Of a DNA stretch of 64,000 nucleotides, positions 8,821-20,642 are shown in pieces. The DNA is from Gallionella sp. (GTDB lineage Bacteria > Pseudomonadota > Gammaproteobacteria > Burkholderiales > Gallionellaceae). The notes beneath the pieces are model-generated. The model saw only the letters and a list, made by a program, of their open reading frames with translations. It searched no databases and was not told the DNA's origin. How positions within the stretch are numbered: the stretch's first letter is position 1; each line of letters opens with the position of its first letter. The position numbers and the translations under genes were made by a program. The stretch spans positions 124,001-188,000 of the forward strand of contig JAUXOL010000013.1 of the NCBI GenBank assembly GCA_030682375.1, read 5' to 3'.

Positions 8821-10080
8821 ATGGAAGACATCAAACAATACATGAAGACCGTCGGGCAACAGGCCCGCGCCGCTTCGCGCCTGATGGCTCAGGCCGACAC
8901 CAATGCCAAGAACCGCGCATTGGAAAACATCGCCACCGCGATCCTGCTCAACAGCGCGAAGCTGATCGCCGAGAACGCCAAGGATGTCGCGTCGGCCCGC
9001 GCGAACGGCCTGGACGCCGCCTCGGTGGACCGCCTGACGCTGACCGAGAAGACGGTGCAATCCATGGCCGAAGGCCTGCGCCAGATCGCAGCACTGCCCG
9101 ATCCCATCGGCGGCATCAGCGACATGAGCTTCCGCCCTTCCGGCATCCAGGTCGGCAAGATGCGCGTACCGCTGGGCGTGATTGGCATCATCTACGAATC
9201 GCGTCCCAACGTGACGGCAGACGCCGCCGGCCTATGCCTGAAATCCGGCAATGCGGCCATTCTGCGCGGCGGTTCCGAAGCCATCCATTCCAACCAGGCC
9301 ATCGCCGCCTGCGTGCATCGGGGCCTGCGCGAAGCGGGGCTGCCCGAGACCGCGGTGCAGGTGGTGAACACCACCGACCGCGCCGCGGTCGGCGAACTGA
9401 TCACGATGAAGGACTACGTGGACGTGATCGTGCCGCGCGGCGGCAAGAGCCTGATCGCTCGCATCTCGGAAGAAGCCAAGGTGCCGGTCATCAAGCATCT
9501 GGACGGCATCTGCCATGTGTACATCGACGACGAGGCCGACCTGAAAAAAGCCATCCGCATCGCCGACAACGCGAAGACTCACCGCTACGGCGTGTGCAAC
9601 GCGATGGAGACCTTGCTGGTGAACGCGAACGTCGCCGCGAAGGTGCTGCCGGAACTGGGCAAGATCTACCTCAACAAGGGCGTGGAACTGCGCGGCAACG
9701 ATGCGGCACGCGCACTCATCGCACAGATGAGCGCCGCGACCGAAGAAGACTGGCGCACCGAATATCTCGCGCCTATCCTCAGCGTACGCGTGGTGGCGAA
9801 CCTGGACGAAGCCATCGCCCATATCAACACCTACGGCTCGCAGCACACCGACAGCATCGTCACCGAGAACTACAGCAAGGCGATGCGCTTCCTGCGCGAG
9901 GTGGATTCTTCCAGCGTGATGGTTAATGCCTCCACTCGCTTCGCCGACGGCTTCGAATACGGCCTCGGTGCGGAGATCGGCATCTCCACCGACAAGATCC
10001 ACGCGCGCGGCCCGGTCGGACTGGAAGGACTGACGTCGCAGAAATACATCGTATTGGGCAGCGGCCAGATCAGGGTTTAA
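8821..10080 (+). CDS. proA: Glutamate-5-semialdehyde dehydrogenase (gamma-glutamyl phosphate reductase)
   Basis: 419 residues, full length. It reduces gamma-glutamyl phosphate with NADPH in proline synthesis. The aldehyde-dehydrogenase-type fold shows [10 protein letters not shown]-like cofactor loops near residue 125, LRGGSEA near 149, and the catalytic Cys in LDGICHVY at residue 231. No proB is adjacent. It is divergent from trpC across 90 bases and followed by lpdA after 36 bases, although those two have unrelated functions. Confidence 0.95.
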   Translation: MEDIKQYMKTVGQQARAASRLMAQADTNAKNRALENIATAILLNSAKLIAENAKDVASARANGLDAASVDRLTLTEKTVQSMAEGLRQIAALPDPIGGISDMSFRPSGIQVGKMRVPLGVIGIIYESRPNVTADAAGLCLKSGNAAILRGGSEAIHSNQAIAACVHRGLREAGLPETAVQVVNTTDRAAVGELITMKDYVDVIVPRGGKSLIARISEEAKVPVIKHLDGICHVYIDDEADLKKAIRIADNAKTHRYGVCNAMETLLVNANVAAKVLPELGKIYLNKGVELRGNDAARALIAQMSAATEEDWRTEYLAPILSVRVVANLDEAIAHINTYGSQHTDSIVTENYSKAMRFLREVDSSSVMVNASTRFADGFEYGLGAEIGISTDKIHARGPVGLEGLTSQKYIVLGSGQIRV

Positions 10081-10116
10081 CAACACATCTACGCTTTTAC
10101 GCTTAAGGAAAAAAAC

Positions 10117-11892
10117 ATGAGCACTATCGAAATCAAAGTTCCGGACATCGGCGGATTCAAGGATGTCGCCATCATCGACATCGCGGTGAAACCCGGCGAC
10201 CAAGTCGAAGCGGAACAGACCCTGATCTCACTGGAGACCGACAAGGCGACGGTGGACGTACCCACGCCCGTTAGCGGCGTCGTCAAGGAACTGAAGGTCA
10301 AGGTCGGCGACAAGGTCGGCGAAGGCTCGGTGATCCTGATGCTGGAATCCAGCGCCGCAGCACCGGCGCAGGAAGCCCCCGCCGCGCAAGCCGCTGCACC
10401 CGCAGCCGCACCGCAGGCAGCAGCACCCGTTGCCGCAGCGCAAGTTGCGCCAACTCCGGCAGCCCCGGTCGCCAAGGGCGACATCCACGCCGAAGTCGTC
10501 GTGCTCGGCGCGGGCCCCGGCGGCTACACTGCCGCGTTCCGCGCAGCCGACCTCGGCAAGCAAGTCGTGCTGATCGAGAAGCATGCGTCGCTCGGCGGCG
10601 TGTGCCTCAACGTGGGCTGCATCCCGTCCAAGGCGCTGCTACATGTCGCCAAGATCATCAACGAAGCGGAAGAAGTCAGTCATCACGGCGTGACCTTCGG
10701 CAAGCCCAAGATCGACATCGATCAGGTGCGCGGCTGGAAGGAAAGCGTCATCACCAAGCTCACCGGCGGCCTCATGGCGCTGGCGAAACAGCGCAAAGTG
10801 CAGGTGGTGCGCGGCACAGGCAAATTCACCTCGCCCAACAGTATTGAAGTCGAAACGGCGGAAGGCAAGAAAATCATCACGTTCGACAACGCCATCGTCG
10901 CGGCCGGTTCCAGCGTCGCGCGCATCCCCGGCTTCCCCTACGACGACGAACGCATCATCGACTCCACCGGCGCGCTGGCGCTGAAGGACGTGCCAAAGCG
11001 CATGCTGGTCATCGGCGGCGGCATCATCGGCCTGGAGATGGCGACGGTGTATGAGGCGCTGGGCGCGAAAATTTCCGTGGTCGAGCTGATGGACCAGCTG
11101 ATGCCCGGCGCGGACAAGGACATGGTCAAGCCGCTGCATACGCGCATCGCCAAGCGCTACGAAGCCATCATGCTGAAGACCAAGGTCACCAAGATCGAGG
11201 CGACCAAGAGCGGCATGAAGGTCACCTTCGAAGGCGAGCAGGCGCCCGCCGAACCGCAGGTCTACGACAAGGTGCTGATGGCCGTGGGCCGCCGTCCGAA
11301 CGGCCGCGAGATCGCCGCCGAAGCAGCCGGACTCGTCGTCAACGAGCGCGGCTTCATCCCCGTGGACAAGCAGATGCGCACCAACGTGCCGCACATCTTC
11401 GCCATCGGCGACATCGTCGGCGATCCGATGCTGGCGCACAAGGCGGTACATGAAGGCAAGGTCGCGGCGGAGAACATCGCCGGGCACAAGGCGTTCTTCG
11501 AGCCGATGACCATCCCGTCGGTCGCCTATACCGATCCCGAAGTCGCGTGGATGGGCCTGACCGAGACTCAGGCGAAGGCACAGGGCATCGCCTACGAGAA
11601 AGGCGTATTCCCATGGGCCGCGTCCGGCCGCGCGCTGTCCATCGCCCGCGAGGAGGGTTCTACCAAGGTACTACTGGATCCCGACACCCGCCGCATCCTC
11701 GGCGCGGGCATCGTCGGCGTGAACGCCGGCGAACTGATCGCCGAAGCGGTGCTGGCACTGGAGATGGGCGCGGACATGGAAGACATCGGCCTGACGATAC
11801 ATCCGCACCCGACGCTGTCGGAGACGTTCAACTTCGCGGCGGAAATGGCGGAAGGCACGATCACCGACCTGATGCCGCCGCGCAGAAAATAA
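10117..11892 (+). CDS. lpdA: Dihydrolipoyl dehydrogenase with N-terminal lipoyl domain (E3)
   Basis: 591 residues, longer than classical E3 because of an added lipoyl domain. Residues 1-77 form that domain, with the modifiable Lys at residue 43 in ETDKATVD. An Ala/Pro-rich linker spans about 78-120. The flavoprotein follows, with the FAD motif [13 protein letters not shown] at 128-140 and the redox disulfide C163/C168 in [13 protein letters not shown]. The C-terminal HPHPTLSE contains the His that acts as base. It reoxidises dihydrolipoamide in the pyruvate dehydrogenase or related complexes. Lipoyl-E3 fusions are known in betaproteobacteria, usually with aceE/aceF nearby; those are not in this window. 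Its stop overlaps the next ATG by one base. Confidence 0.95.
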   Translation: MSTIEIKVPDIGGFKDVAIIDIAVKPGDQVEAEQTLISLETDKATVDVPTPVSGVVKELKVKVGDKVGEGSVILMLESSAAAPAQEAPAAQAAAPAAAPQAAAPVAAAQVAPTPAAPVAKGDIHAEVVVLGAGPGGYTAAFRAADLGKQVVLIEKHASLGGVCLNVGCIPSKALLHVAKIINEAEEVSHHGVTFGKPKIDIDQVRGWKESVITKLTGGLMALAKQRKVQVVRGTGKFTSPNSIEVETAEGKKIITFDNAIVAAGSSVARIPGFPYDDERIIDSTGALALKDVPKRMLVIGGGIIGLEMATVYEALGAKISVVELMDQLMPGADKDMVKPLHTRIAKRYEAIMLKTKVTKIEATKSGMKVTFEGEQAPAEPQVYDKVLMAVGRRPNGREIAAEAAGLVVNERGFIPVDKQMRTNVPHIFAIGDIVGDPMLAHKAVHEGKVAAENIAGHKAFFEPMTIPSVAYTDPEVAWMGLTETQAKAQGIAYEKGVFPWAASGRALSIAREEGSTKVLLDPDTRRILGAGIVGVNAGELIAEAVLALEMGADMEDIGLTIHPHPTLSETFNFAAEMAEGTITDLMPPRRK

Positions 11893-12668
11893 TGGATACC
11901 CTGCGCAAACTGCTGTGCGTATCGCTGCTCGCCTGCTCCACGCAGGCGGCGGCGCTGGACCTCGGCGGCCTGCTCGACAAGGCCGCGCAATACGGCGGAC
12001 CGCAAGCCGCATCGAACACCCAAGCGACGAAGCCGACAGCCGATCTGTCTACAGTCAGCAACAAGGACCAGATCGGCAGCCTGAAGCAGGCGTTGACGCA
12101 GGGCGCGGAGGCCGCGGTGAAGAATCTGGCGAAAGAGAACGGCTATCTCGACAATCCGAAGGTGCGCATCCCGCTGCCGGACAGCCTGCAGAAGGCCGAC
12201 GGCCTGCTTCGTCAGTTCGGCATGGGCCGCTATTCCGACGACCTGATCGCCTCGATGAACCATGCCGCCGAAGCCGCCGTGCCGGAGGCGAAGACGCTGC
12301 TGGTCGGCGCGGTGAAAAAGATGACCGTCGCGGACGCGAAGTCCATCCTCACCGGCCCGGATGACGCCGCGACGCAATACTTCCGCAAGAGCACTGAGAC
12401 CGCACTCGCCGGCAAGTTCAAACCCATCGTCAAGAAGTCGATGCAGAAGGTGAAGCTCGCCGATAAATACGACCAGTTCGCCGGCAAGGGCGCGCAGTTC
12501 GGCCTGGTGGACGAACGCGACGCCAAGCTCGACGACTACATCACCCGCCGCGCACTCGACGGCCTGTTCCTGATGATGGCCGAACAGGAGAAGGCCATCC
12601 GCGCGAACCCTCTGGAAGCGACCGGCAACCTCGCAAAGAAAGTGTTCACCATCCTGCGCGGGCAATGA
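11892..12668 (+). CDS. DUF4197 exported protein
   Basis: 258 residues from ATG 11892, which shares its A with the lpdA stop. A signal peptide is evident ([21 protein letters not shown]), then a DUF4197-type helical domain with repeated segments such as GAEAAVKNLAKENGYLDNP and KVRIPLPDSLQ. There is a Cys in the signal region but no clear lipobox. The protein is probably periplasmic. Function of the family is unknown. It may be cotranscribed with lpdA because of the overlap, though no functional tie is known. Confidence 0.8.
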   Translation: MDTLRKLLCVSLLACSTQAAALDLGGLLDKAAQYGGPQAASNTQATKPTADLSTVSNKDQIGSLKQALTQGAEAAVKNLAKENGYLDNPKVRIPLPDSLQKADGLLRQFGMGRYSDDLIASMNHAAEAAVPEAKTLLVGAVKKMTVADAKSILTGPDDAATQYFRKSTETALAGKFKPIVKKSMQKVKLADKYDQFAGKGAQFGLVDERDAKLDDYITRRALDGLFLMMAEQEKAIRANPLEATGNLAKKVFTILRGQ

Positions 12669-12738
12669 CCGTGATCCGTTCGTGCTGAGTTCGTCGAAGC
12701 ATGAACGGATTTCTCCACGCCACGCATAAGCAATCCCC

Positions 12739-13134
12739 ATGACCGAATCCGCCAGCCTGCTCTCGCTGTTCGCCAGCAGCTTCCTCGCGGCGACCCTGTT
12801 ACCGGGCGGCTCAGAGGCCGTGCTGTTCGCCGTGCTCAAGTCTTATCCGGAAACACTGTGGACCGCACTCGCGGTCGCCACACTCGGCAACACGCTGGGC
12901 GGCATGGTCAGCTTCGGCATGGGCTGGCTGCTGCCGCAGACCCAGCAACTCAAACATGTGGAGAAAGTCAGGAAGTTCGGCACGCCGGTGCTGCTGCTAT
13001 CCTGGGTACCGCTGATCGGCGACGCCCTCTGCCTCGCCGCAGGCTGGCTGCGCCTGAACTGGTGGCAAGCTTTGCTGTATATCGCGATCGGAAAGTTCGC
13101 GCGCTACTGGGTGATCGCAGCGGCGGTGGTTTAG
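12739..13134 (+). CDS. YqaA/DedA-like inner-membrane protein
   Basis: 131 residues, mostly hydrophobic. The SNARE-associated (DedA) family signature appears as FLAATLLPGGSEAVL near residue 15, GNTLGGMVSFGMGW near 50, and a C-terminal helix GKFARYWVIAAAVV with the family Gly and Arg. The YqaA subgroup is shorter than DedA and matches this length. DedA relatives act in membrane lipid homeostasis; the role of YqaA proteins is not known. It is 70 bases downstream of the DUF4197 gene. Confidence 0.82.
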   Translation: MTESASLLSLFASSFLAATLLPGGSEAVLFAVLKSYPETLWTALAVATLGNTLGGMVSFGMGWLLPQTQQLKHVEKVRKFGTPVLLLSWVPLIGDALCLAAGWLRLNWWQALLYIAIGKFARYWVIAAAVV

Positions 13135-13436
13135 GAAATGGGATTAGTCGCAACCATTGCAATGTGCATCCGGCAGAATCGCCGATAACGCAAAATGCGG
13201 GGCTGCCTCATATTAAATGCGGCATAATTTGACCGGACGCACCGCCGCTTCCGCTCCCTGCTCAATGTCGATCCCATGCAGTCACTCACAGGGAACCATC
13301 GGATCACCCTGAAGCGCAAAACCAAGACGGGCGCAACGCTGGCCATGGGCGCCGGATATGCTTCTCGCGAGCTGCTTCCTTTTGTCGGACTCTTGAATAG
13401 AATCGCTGCGACTACTGATGCAATAACAGAATAAAT
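13135..13436. other. 302-base gap with a possible 52-residue reading frame
   Basis: No recognised gene. A plus-strand frame runs from ATG 13276 to TAA 13434, two bases before the next gene, giving 52 residues beginning MQSLTGNHRITLKRKTKTGA. It has no good ribosome binding site. The GGDEF gene that follows also lacks a strong ribosome binding site, so coupling through this frame is conceivable but unsupported. An AT-rich stretch near 13200-13235 could hold the promoter. Confidence 0.3.
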
Positions 13437-14975
13437 ATGACGAATCCAAAACAACCATCCGAGATCGCCCGCGAGGCGCTCAAACTACTGGCCGAGCGCA
13501 AGTTGCCACCTACACCGGCAAACTATCAGGATTGTTACTGCGAGATTTCTGGTCATCCCATGATGGCGGCTTTTCCCGAGAAGAATCTGCGCAAGATTGC
13601 GCTAGCCCTGTCAGCCAAAGACCCCGAACAGCGGGAACTGCTCGATCATCTGGATGCGGCGATTGGTCGGCGTAGCTGGCACGACGTAGAAAATGTGCTG
13701 TCCGAGTTCTTCAGAGTAGTTTCCTCATCCCCGCAGATTGATGATGCCGACAAGTCGGCCGAAAATGATGACCTTGCTATCACGGACACCGCAGAGTTGT
13801 TCAAGCAGATTGCGAACATGATCGAATGTGTGTTGCCCGCGCTGGAAAGTGTAGATGAACCTTTCTCCAAGAAAATTGAAAGCTTATTGTGCAGCTTGCG
13901 CAACCCGGCATCAGACATTCACAGCATCCAGGCCGAGCTGGGCAACTTCAATCATCGCCTTCTGCTCGCGGCCGAAGAACAGGATGCGATCAAATCGGCA
14001 CTTCTCGGCTTGTTACATCTGATCCTTGAGAACGTCAGTACCTTGATCGTAGACGACCGATGGCTCAAAGGCCAGGTGGATGCATTGCTGACAGAGGTAA
14101 AGCCGCCGCTTGATTTGCGCCGTCTGGACGATGTCAAACAACGGGTCCTCGATGTGATGGACAAGCAGTCCATGGTCAGGGGTCGTTCCCTGGAAGCGCA
14201 GGAGGAGATGCGCGTGATGCTGGCCGCCTTTATCGAGCGGCTGTCGACGATGAGTGAATCCAGCACCACATTCCAGGGGAAGATCGAGGATAGCGCGAAG
14301 CGAATTGAAAATGTAAAAACGCTGGAAGATCTTGCTCCGCTCCTGAAAGACGTTATCCAGACCACCCGAGAGATGGCGGAAGAGACGGCGAAGGAACGCG
14401 ACGCCCTCAAGGCTCTGCAGGCCCAAGCCGTAGCAACCGAGACCGAAATCGCCAAGCTGCAGCAGGAGTTGGTGCGTGCGAGCAATTCCGCTCGCCACGA
14501 CCCATTAACCAATGCGCTGAACAGAAAAGGCCTGGATGAAGCATTGGTGCGAGAAATAGCCAATATGCAGCGCAAGGAAACCCCGCTTTCGGTGGCATTG
14601 CTCGATATTGATAACTTCAAGAAGCTCAATGACCGTCTCGGCCACGAGTCCGGCGATGCGGCCTTGATACATCTGGTAAACGTCTCACGCCAGAATTTGC
14701 GTCCCGGCGACACGCTGGCTCGCTACGGCGGCGAGGAATTTGTCATCCTCATGCCAGACACGATGCTGGACGACGGGATCAATAGCATGCAACGCTTCCA
14801 GCGAGAACTTACGAAGAGTTTTTTTCTGGCCGGCGACGAACATGTTCTTATCACCTTCAGTGCGGGAGTCGCACAGTTCGCGCCGGACGAGTCCGGAGCG
14901 GAAGCCATCAAACGTGCCGACAAGGCCATGTATATGGCGAAACGCGCCGGGAAGAATCGCGTACTGGGTGGCTGA
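13437..14975 (+). CDS. Diguanylate cyclase (GGDEF) with long helical N-terminus
   Basis: 512 residues. The N-terminus contains EIAREALKLLAERKLPPTP followed by NYQDCYCEISG, a pattern found at the start of a family of cytoplasmic betaproteobacterial cyclases. Residues 60-335 are predominantly helical with coiled-coil character. The GGDEF domain covers about 350-510 with GGEEF at 431-435 and an RxxD inhibitory site RPGD at 422-425. It should synthesise cyclic di-GMP with feedback control. No membrane segment is seen. It is followed by a strong hairpin terminator and is convergent with katG. Confidence 0.9.
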   Translation: MTNPKQPSEIAREALKLLAERKLPPTPANYQDCYCEISGHPMMAAFPEKNLRKIALALSAKDPEQRELLDHLDAAIGRRSWHDVENVLSEFFRVVSSSPQIDDADKSAENDDLAITDTAELFKQIANMIECVLPALESVDEPFSKKIESLLCSLRNPASDIHSIQAELGNFNHRLLLAAEEQDAIKSALLGLLHLILENVSTLIVDDRWLKGQVDALLTEVKPPLDLRRLDDVKQRVLDVMDKQSMVRGRSLEAQEEMRVMLAAFIERLSTMSESSTTFQGKIEDSAKRIENVKTLEDLAPLLKDVIQTTREMAEETAKERDALKALQAQAVATETEIAKLQQELVRASNSARHDPLTNALNRKGLDEALVREIANMQRKETPLSVALLDIDNFKKLNDRLGHESGDAALIHLVNVSRQNLRPGDTLARYGGEEFVILMPDTMLDDGINSMQRFQRELTKSFFLAGDEHVLITFSAGVAQFAPDESGAEAIKRADKAMYMAKRAGKNRVLGG

Positions 14976-15065
14976 ATTTTCCCGCCTTGGCTGAATGCCA
15001 TAAAATATCTTTTCTGCATTCCGTGCATCTTGTGAACTTGCGCTCATCGCGGCCCTACACAAGCA

Positions 15066-15096
15066 ATAAAGAACCCGCCATCGGCGGGTTCTTTAT
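15066..15096. terminator. Bidirectional hairpin terminator
   Basis: A 14-base perfect stem (ATAAAGAACCCGCC / GGCGGGTTCTTTAT) with an ATC loop, ending in T-rich sequence on both strands. It serves the GGDEF gene ending at 14975 and katG ending at 15140, which converge here. Confidence 0.9.
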
Positions 15097-15139
15097 TTGG
15101 CTGATCGCCACTCCTTTTGCACCCGAATAAGCGCTTCTA

Positions 15140-17317
<2,178 letters not shown>

Positions 17318-17568
17318 TTACTCCTTGTTGGAAAAGTGACTCGACAATCTAGCGGAGCGATACTCTCCAGAGCATCTCCCGGCTGCAAATGAATTTATCC
17401 TGCATGCAGAATGGTCACACTAGCACAATTGGCATCTCGCTTCAGTCGGGGCGGATACTGACTGACATCGCCGTACCCAAAGCCGAAATCGATAGACCGA
17501 CATCAGGCAGGTACCGAGTGGAGCAGTCGTTCGGATGGCGGCGCATATCCGCCCTGCGCAAGCGATAC

Positions 17569-17599
17569 AAACAAAACCCGCCAGCGGCGGGTTTTGTTT
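17569..17599. terminator. Hairpin terminator downstream of hemF
   Basis: A 14-base stem (AAACAAAACCCGCC / GGCGGGTTTTGTTT) with an AGC loop and flanking T-tracts. It lies seven bases beyond the hemF stop on the minus strand and separates hemF from the katG promoter region. Confidence 0.88.
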
Positions 17600-17605
17600 T
17601 TCGGC

Positions 17606-18520
17606 TTACACCCAATCCTTGGGCACGAGGAACTTGTCGTACAGCTCCGCCTCCGGCGTGCCCTGCTCCGGGTGCCAGTCGTAGCGCCACTTCACCAGCG
17701 GCGGCATCGACAGCAGGATGGATTCGGTGCGGCCGTTCGATTGCAGGCCGAAGATGGTGCCGCGGTCTACGACCAGATTGAATTCGACATAGCGGCCGCG
17801 GCGATACAGCTGGAAGTCGCGCTCGCGTTCCCCATAAGGAGTGTCCTTGCGTTTTTCCAGCAGCGGCACATAAGCCGACAGGTAATGGTCGCCCACGCTC
17901 TGCTGGATCGCGAAACAGGTGTCGAAATCCGGTTCGCTCATGTCGTCGAAGAAGATGCCGCCGACGCCGCGCGGTTCGTTGCGGTGCTTCAGGAAGAAAT
18001 ACTCGTCGCACCACTTCTTGAATTTCGGATGCAGCGAAGGATCGAACGGGGCGAGCGAATTCTTGCAGATCTGGTGGAAGTGCTGCGCATCTTCCTCGAA
18101 GCCGTAGTACGGCGTGAGATCCATGCCGCCGCCGAACCAGAATACCTTGTCGCCGTCCGGCTTGGTCGCCATGAACATGCGCACGTTCGCGTGCGAAGTC
18201 GGCGCATAGGGATTGCGCGGATGCATCACCAGCGACACGCCCATCGCCTCCCAGCTGCAGCCGGCCAGCTCGGGGCGGTGCGCGGTGGCGGATGGCGGCA
18301 TCTTGTCGCCCTGCACATGCGAGAACGCGACGCCGCCGCGCTCCAGCACGTTGCCTTCCTCGATGATGCAACTGATGCCCTCGCCCTTGCCGATGCCGCC
18401 GCTGCCGGTGGAACGCGTCCACTTGTCGCGCAGGAATTTCTTGCCGTCCACTTGCTCCAGACGTTCGACGATCAGCTCTTGCAGTTCGAGCAGGTATTCC
18501 TTGACGGCATTGCTGTCCAT
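17606..18520 (-). CDS. hemF: Oxygen-dependent coproporphyrinogen III oxidase
   Basis: 304 residues, full length. It converts coproporphyrinogen III to protoporphyrinogen IX using oxygen. Family motifs include [16 protein letters not shown] near residue 130, a [18 protein letters not shown] stretch near 165, GVGGIFFDD near 185 and the C-terminal [12 protein letters not shown]. The ATG has GGAAG upstream. It is the last gene of a same-strand series with tsaC, purD and purH, though a REP-like element separates it from tsaC. It indicates aerobic or microaerobic haem synthesis. Confidence 0.95.
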   Translation of the reverse strand: MDSNAVKEYLLELQELIVERLEQVDGKKFLRDKWTRSTGSGGIGKGEGISCIIEEGNVLERGGVAFSHVQGDKMPPSATAHRPELAGCSWEAMGVSLVMHPRNPYAPTSHANVRMFMATKPDGDKVFWFGGGMDLTPYYGFEEDAQHFHQICKNSLAPFDPSLHPKFKKWCDEYFFLKHRNEPRGVGGIFFDDMSEPDFDTCFAIQQSVGDHYLSAYVPLLEKRKDTPYGERERDFQLYRRGRYVEFNLVVDRGTIFGLQSNGRTESILLSMPPLVKWRYDWHPEQGTPEAELYDKFLVPKDWV

Positions 18521-18540
18521 TTTTCTTCCACCGAATTAGC

Positions 18541-18656
18541 TCCCCTCGCCCGTTGGCGGGAGAGGGGTTGGGGGAGAGGGGTGCATGGCTCCCACCCTCT
18601 CCCTAACCCTCTCCCTCAAGGGAGAGGGAATGGTTATTTGATTCCTCCTCAGAGGA
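18541..18656. repeat. REP-like GGGAGAGGG/CCCTCTCCC element
   Basis: Multiple inverted copies of a GGGAGAGGG unit, including CCCCTCGCCCGTTGGCGGGAG at the left and CCCTCTCCCTAACCCTCTCC at the right. This is a widespread dispersed repeat type in proteobacteria. It fills the gap between hemF and tsaC and could form long secondary structure in the transcript. Confidence 0.65.
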
Positions 18657-18661
18657 GGTTC

Positions 18662-19216
18662 TTATTTGCGCACGATTCTACCATCGCCCCATGCGCGTAT
18701 CGTCGAAGGGCGCTTGCGTTTTCCGACTCGCCCCGGCAGCACCCACACTTTTTTTCCGAACAGGCGCAGACATTCCGCGTAGGTCTTCGTCGCACGCCGT
18801 CCGGCAAGGTTGGCGCTGGTCGAGACCAGTGCGCTGCCGACGCTGCGGCATAGCTGGCTGGCAAAAGGATGTGCGGTCAGGCGCACCGCCAGCGTGTCGT
18901 GGATGCCGCGCAACCAGCGCGGGCAGGAAGGCTTGACCGGCATCAGATTGGTGACCGCTTCCGCGCCGTTTTGCCGCAGCCGGATCTGCTCTGCGGGCGA
19001 CAGCGGCTGCAGATAGCGGGCGACCTGGCGGTAATGCGATGCGATCAGGATCAGGCCCTTGCGCTGCGGCCGCTGCTTGAGCCTGAGCAGGCGCAACACC
19101 GCATTGCGGTTATCGGGATCGCAACCGAAGCCATAACAGGATTCGGTGGGATAGGCGATCAGGCCGCCGCGCTTGAGATGCGCGGCGAGGCTGCGTGAAG
19201 AGAGCTCTCTGTCCAA
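18662..19216 (-). CDS. tsaC: Threonylcarbamoyl-AMP synthase (TsaC/YrdC)
   Basis: 184 residues, typical for TsaC without the extra Sua5 domain. It makes threonylcarbamoyl-AMP from threonine, bicarbonate and ATP for the t6A37 modification of tRNA. Visible motifs are GGLIAYPTESCYGFGCDP near residue 18, the RLKQRPQRKGLILI stretch near 45, and SALVSTSANLAG near 128. The start is a TTG at 19216, with AGGAG seven bases upstream. The C-terminus ends soon after IRAWGDGRIVRK. It follows purD by 37 bases on the same strand. Confidence 0.9.
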   Translation of the reverse strand: MDRELSSRSLAAHLKRGGLIAYPTESCYGFGCDPDNRNAVLRLLRLKQRPQRKGLILIASHYRQVARYLQPLSPAEQIRLRQNGAEAVTNLMPVKPSCPRWLRGIHDTLAVRLTAHPFASQLCRSVGSALVSTSANLAGRRATKTYAECLRLFGKKVWVLPGRVGKRKRPSTIRAWGDGRIVRK

Positions 19217-19253
19217 TCAAGGCTCCTGAAAATCCAGCTTTCCAAGCCGGATT

Positions 19254-20540
19254 TTATTTTCGCCCGATGGCGCGATAGCCGATGTCTCGCCGCATCTGGC
19301 TGCCGTCGAAATGAATGGTGTCGGCGATCTCGTACGCCCGCATCTGCGCATGCTTCACCATATCGCCGAGGGCGACGACGCACAGCACACGACCGCCGCT
19401 GGTGACCACTTTGCCGTCTTGCATCTCCGTGCCGGCATGGAATACATGCGCGTCTTCCAGCTTCTTTGCCGATTGACCGGTTGGAAGCCCGGTGATGACG
19501 TCGCCCTTGCGCGGCGCATCGGGATAGTTCGCCGCAGCCATCACCACGCCCAGCGCGGTGCGCCTGTCCCATTCGGCTTCGACCTGATCCAGCGTGCCGT
19601 TGACGGCATGCTCAAGGATGGCGGCGAAATCGCTCTTCAGACGCAGCATGATCGGCTGGGTCTCTGGATCGCCCATGCGGCAGTTAAACTCCAGCACCTT
19701 GAGGCTGCCGTCCGGCGAGATCATCAGACCGGCATACAAAAAGCCGGTGTAATAATGCCCTTCCTGTTCCATGCCGCGCACCACCGGCAGAATCACCTCG
19801 CGCAGCGCGCGCGCATGAACATCCGGCGTGACTACCGGCGCGGGCGAATAAGCCCCCATGCCGCCGGTGTTCGGGCCGTTGTCGCCGTCCAGCAAACGCT
19901 TGTGATCCTGGCTGGTCGCCATCGTCAGCACGTTCTTGCCGTCCACCATCACGATGAAACTGGCTTCCTCGCCCGCGAGGAACTCCTCGATCACCACGCG
20001 CGCACCGGCATCACCCAGTTTGTTGTCCGACAGCATCATATCGATGGCATCGAACGCTTCGCCCTTGCTCATCGCCACGACGACGCCCTTGCCCGCCGCG
20101 AGACCGTCGGCCTTGATGACGATGGGTGCACCGTGCTTCTCGACGTACGCCTTGGCTGCGGCGATGTCGCTGAAGGTCTCGAAGAATGCGGTAGGGATGT
20201 TGTGGCGCGTCATGAAGCGCTTGGCGAAATCCTTGGAGGATTCCAACTGCGCCGCCGCTTGGGTCGGGCCGAAGATTTTCAGTCCCTCGGCGCGGAACGC
20301 ATCGACCACGCCCGCCGCCAGCGGCGCTTCCGGGCCGACCACGGTCAACTCAACGTTCTCGCGCTTCACGAATTCGATCAGCTCCGGGATCGCGGTGATC
20401 GCGACGTTCTCCACGCCGTCTTCCAGCGCCGTGCCCGCATTGCCCGGAGCAACGTAGACCTTCTGCACCTTCGCGCCCTGCGCCAGACGCCATGCCAACG
20501 CGTGCTCGCGACCGCCGGAACCGATGACCAAAATTTTCAT
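19254..20540 (-). CDS. purD: Phosphoribosylamine-glycine ligase (GAR synthetase)
   Basis: 428 residues of the ATP-grasp fold. It joins phosphoribosylamine and glycine in purine synthesis. The N-terminal MKILVIGSGGREHALAWRLA is diagnostic, followed by VGPEAPLAAG near residue 75, IVIKADGLAAGKGV near 137 and a C-terminal EFNCRMGDPETQ near 285. GGAG precedes the ATG. It follows purH, the enzyme of the last two purine steps, by about 100 bases that hold a REP-like element, and forms part of a conserved betaproteobacterial purine cluster. Confidence 0.96.
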   Translation of the reverse strand: MKILVIGSGGREHALAWRLAQGAKVQKVYVAPGNAGTALEDGVENVAITAIPELIEFVKRENVELTVVGPEAPLAAGVVDAFRAEGLKIFGPTQAAAQLESSKDFAKRFMTRHNIPTAFFETFSDIAAAKAYVEKHGAPIVIKADGLAAGKGVVVAMSKGEAFDAIDMMLSDNKLGDAGARVVIEEFLAGEEASFIVMVDGKNVLTMATSQDHKRLLDGDNGPNTGGMGAYSPAPVVTPDVHARALREVILPVVRGMEQEGHYYTGFLYAGLMISPDGSLKVLEFNCRMGDPETQPIMLRLKSDFAAILEHAVNGTLDQVEAEWDRRTALGVVMAAANYPDAPRKGDVITGLPTGQSAKKLEDAHVFHAGTEMQDGKVVTSGGRVLCVVALGDMVKHAQMRAYEIADTIHFDGSQMRRDIGYRAIGRK

Positions 20541-20550
20541 GTTTTTCTCC

Positions 20551-20640
20551 AGCTTGTAGCCTGTGGCTCGTAGCTGGTAGCCAAGCTGTGCGCCAGAGGG
20601 CGCGATTTTGCTACCAGCTACCGGCTACGAGCTACCAGCT
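20551..20640. repeat. Inverted repeat of AGCTGGTAGC units
   Basis: AGCTTGTAGCCTGTGGCTCG and AGCTGGTAGC on the left are mirrored by GCTACCAGCTACCGGCTACG and GCTACCAGCTT on the right, around a GC-rich centre. It forms a long imperfect hairpin between purH and purD and looks like a dispersed intergenic repeat. Confidence 0.6.
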
Positions 20641-20642
20641 TG

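Noticed and set aside
13131-13454. 107-codon minus-strand frame between YqaA and GGDEF genes
   Set aside because: It overlaps the 3' end of yqaA and the start of the cyclase gene, lacks a ribosome binding site and has no recognisable motif.
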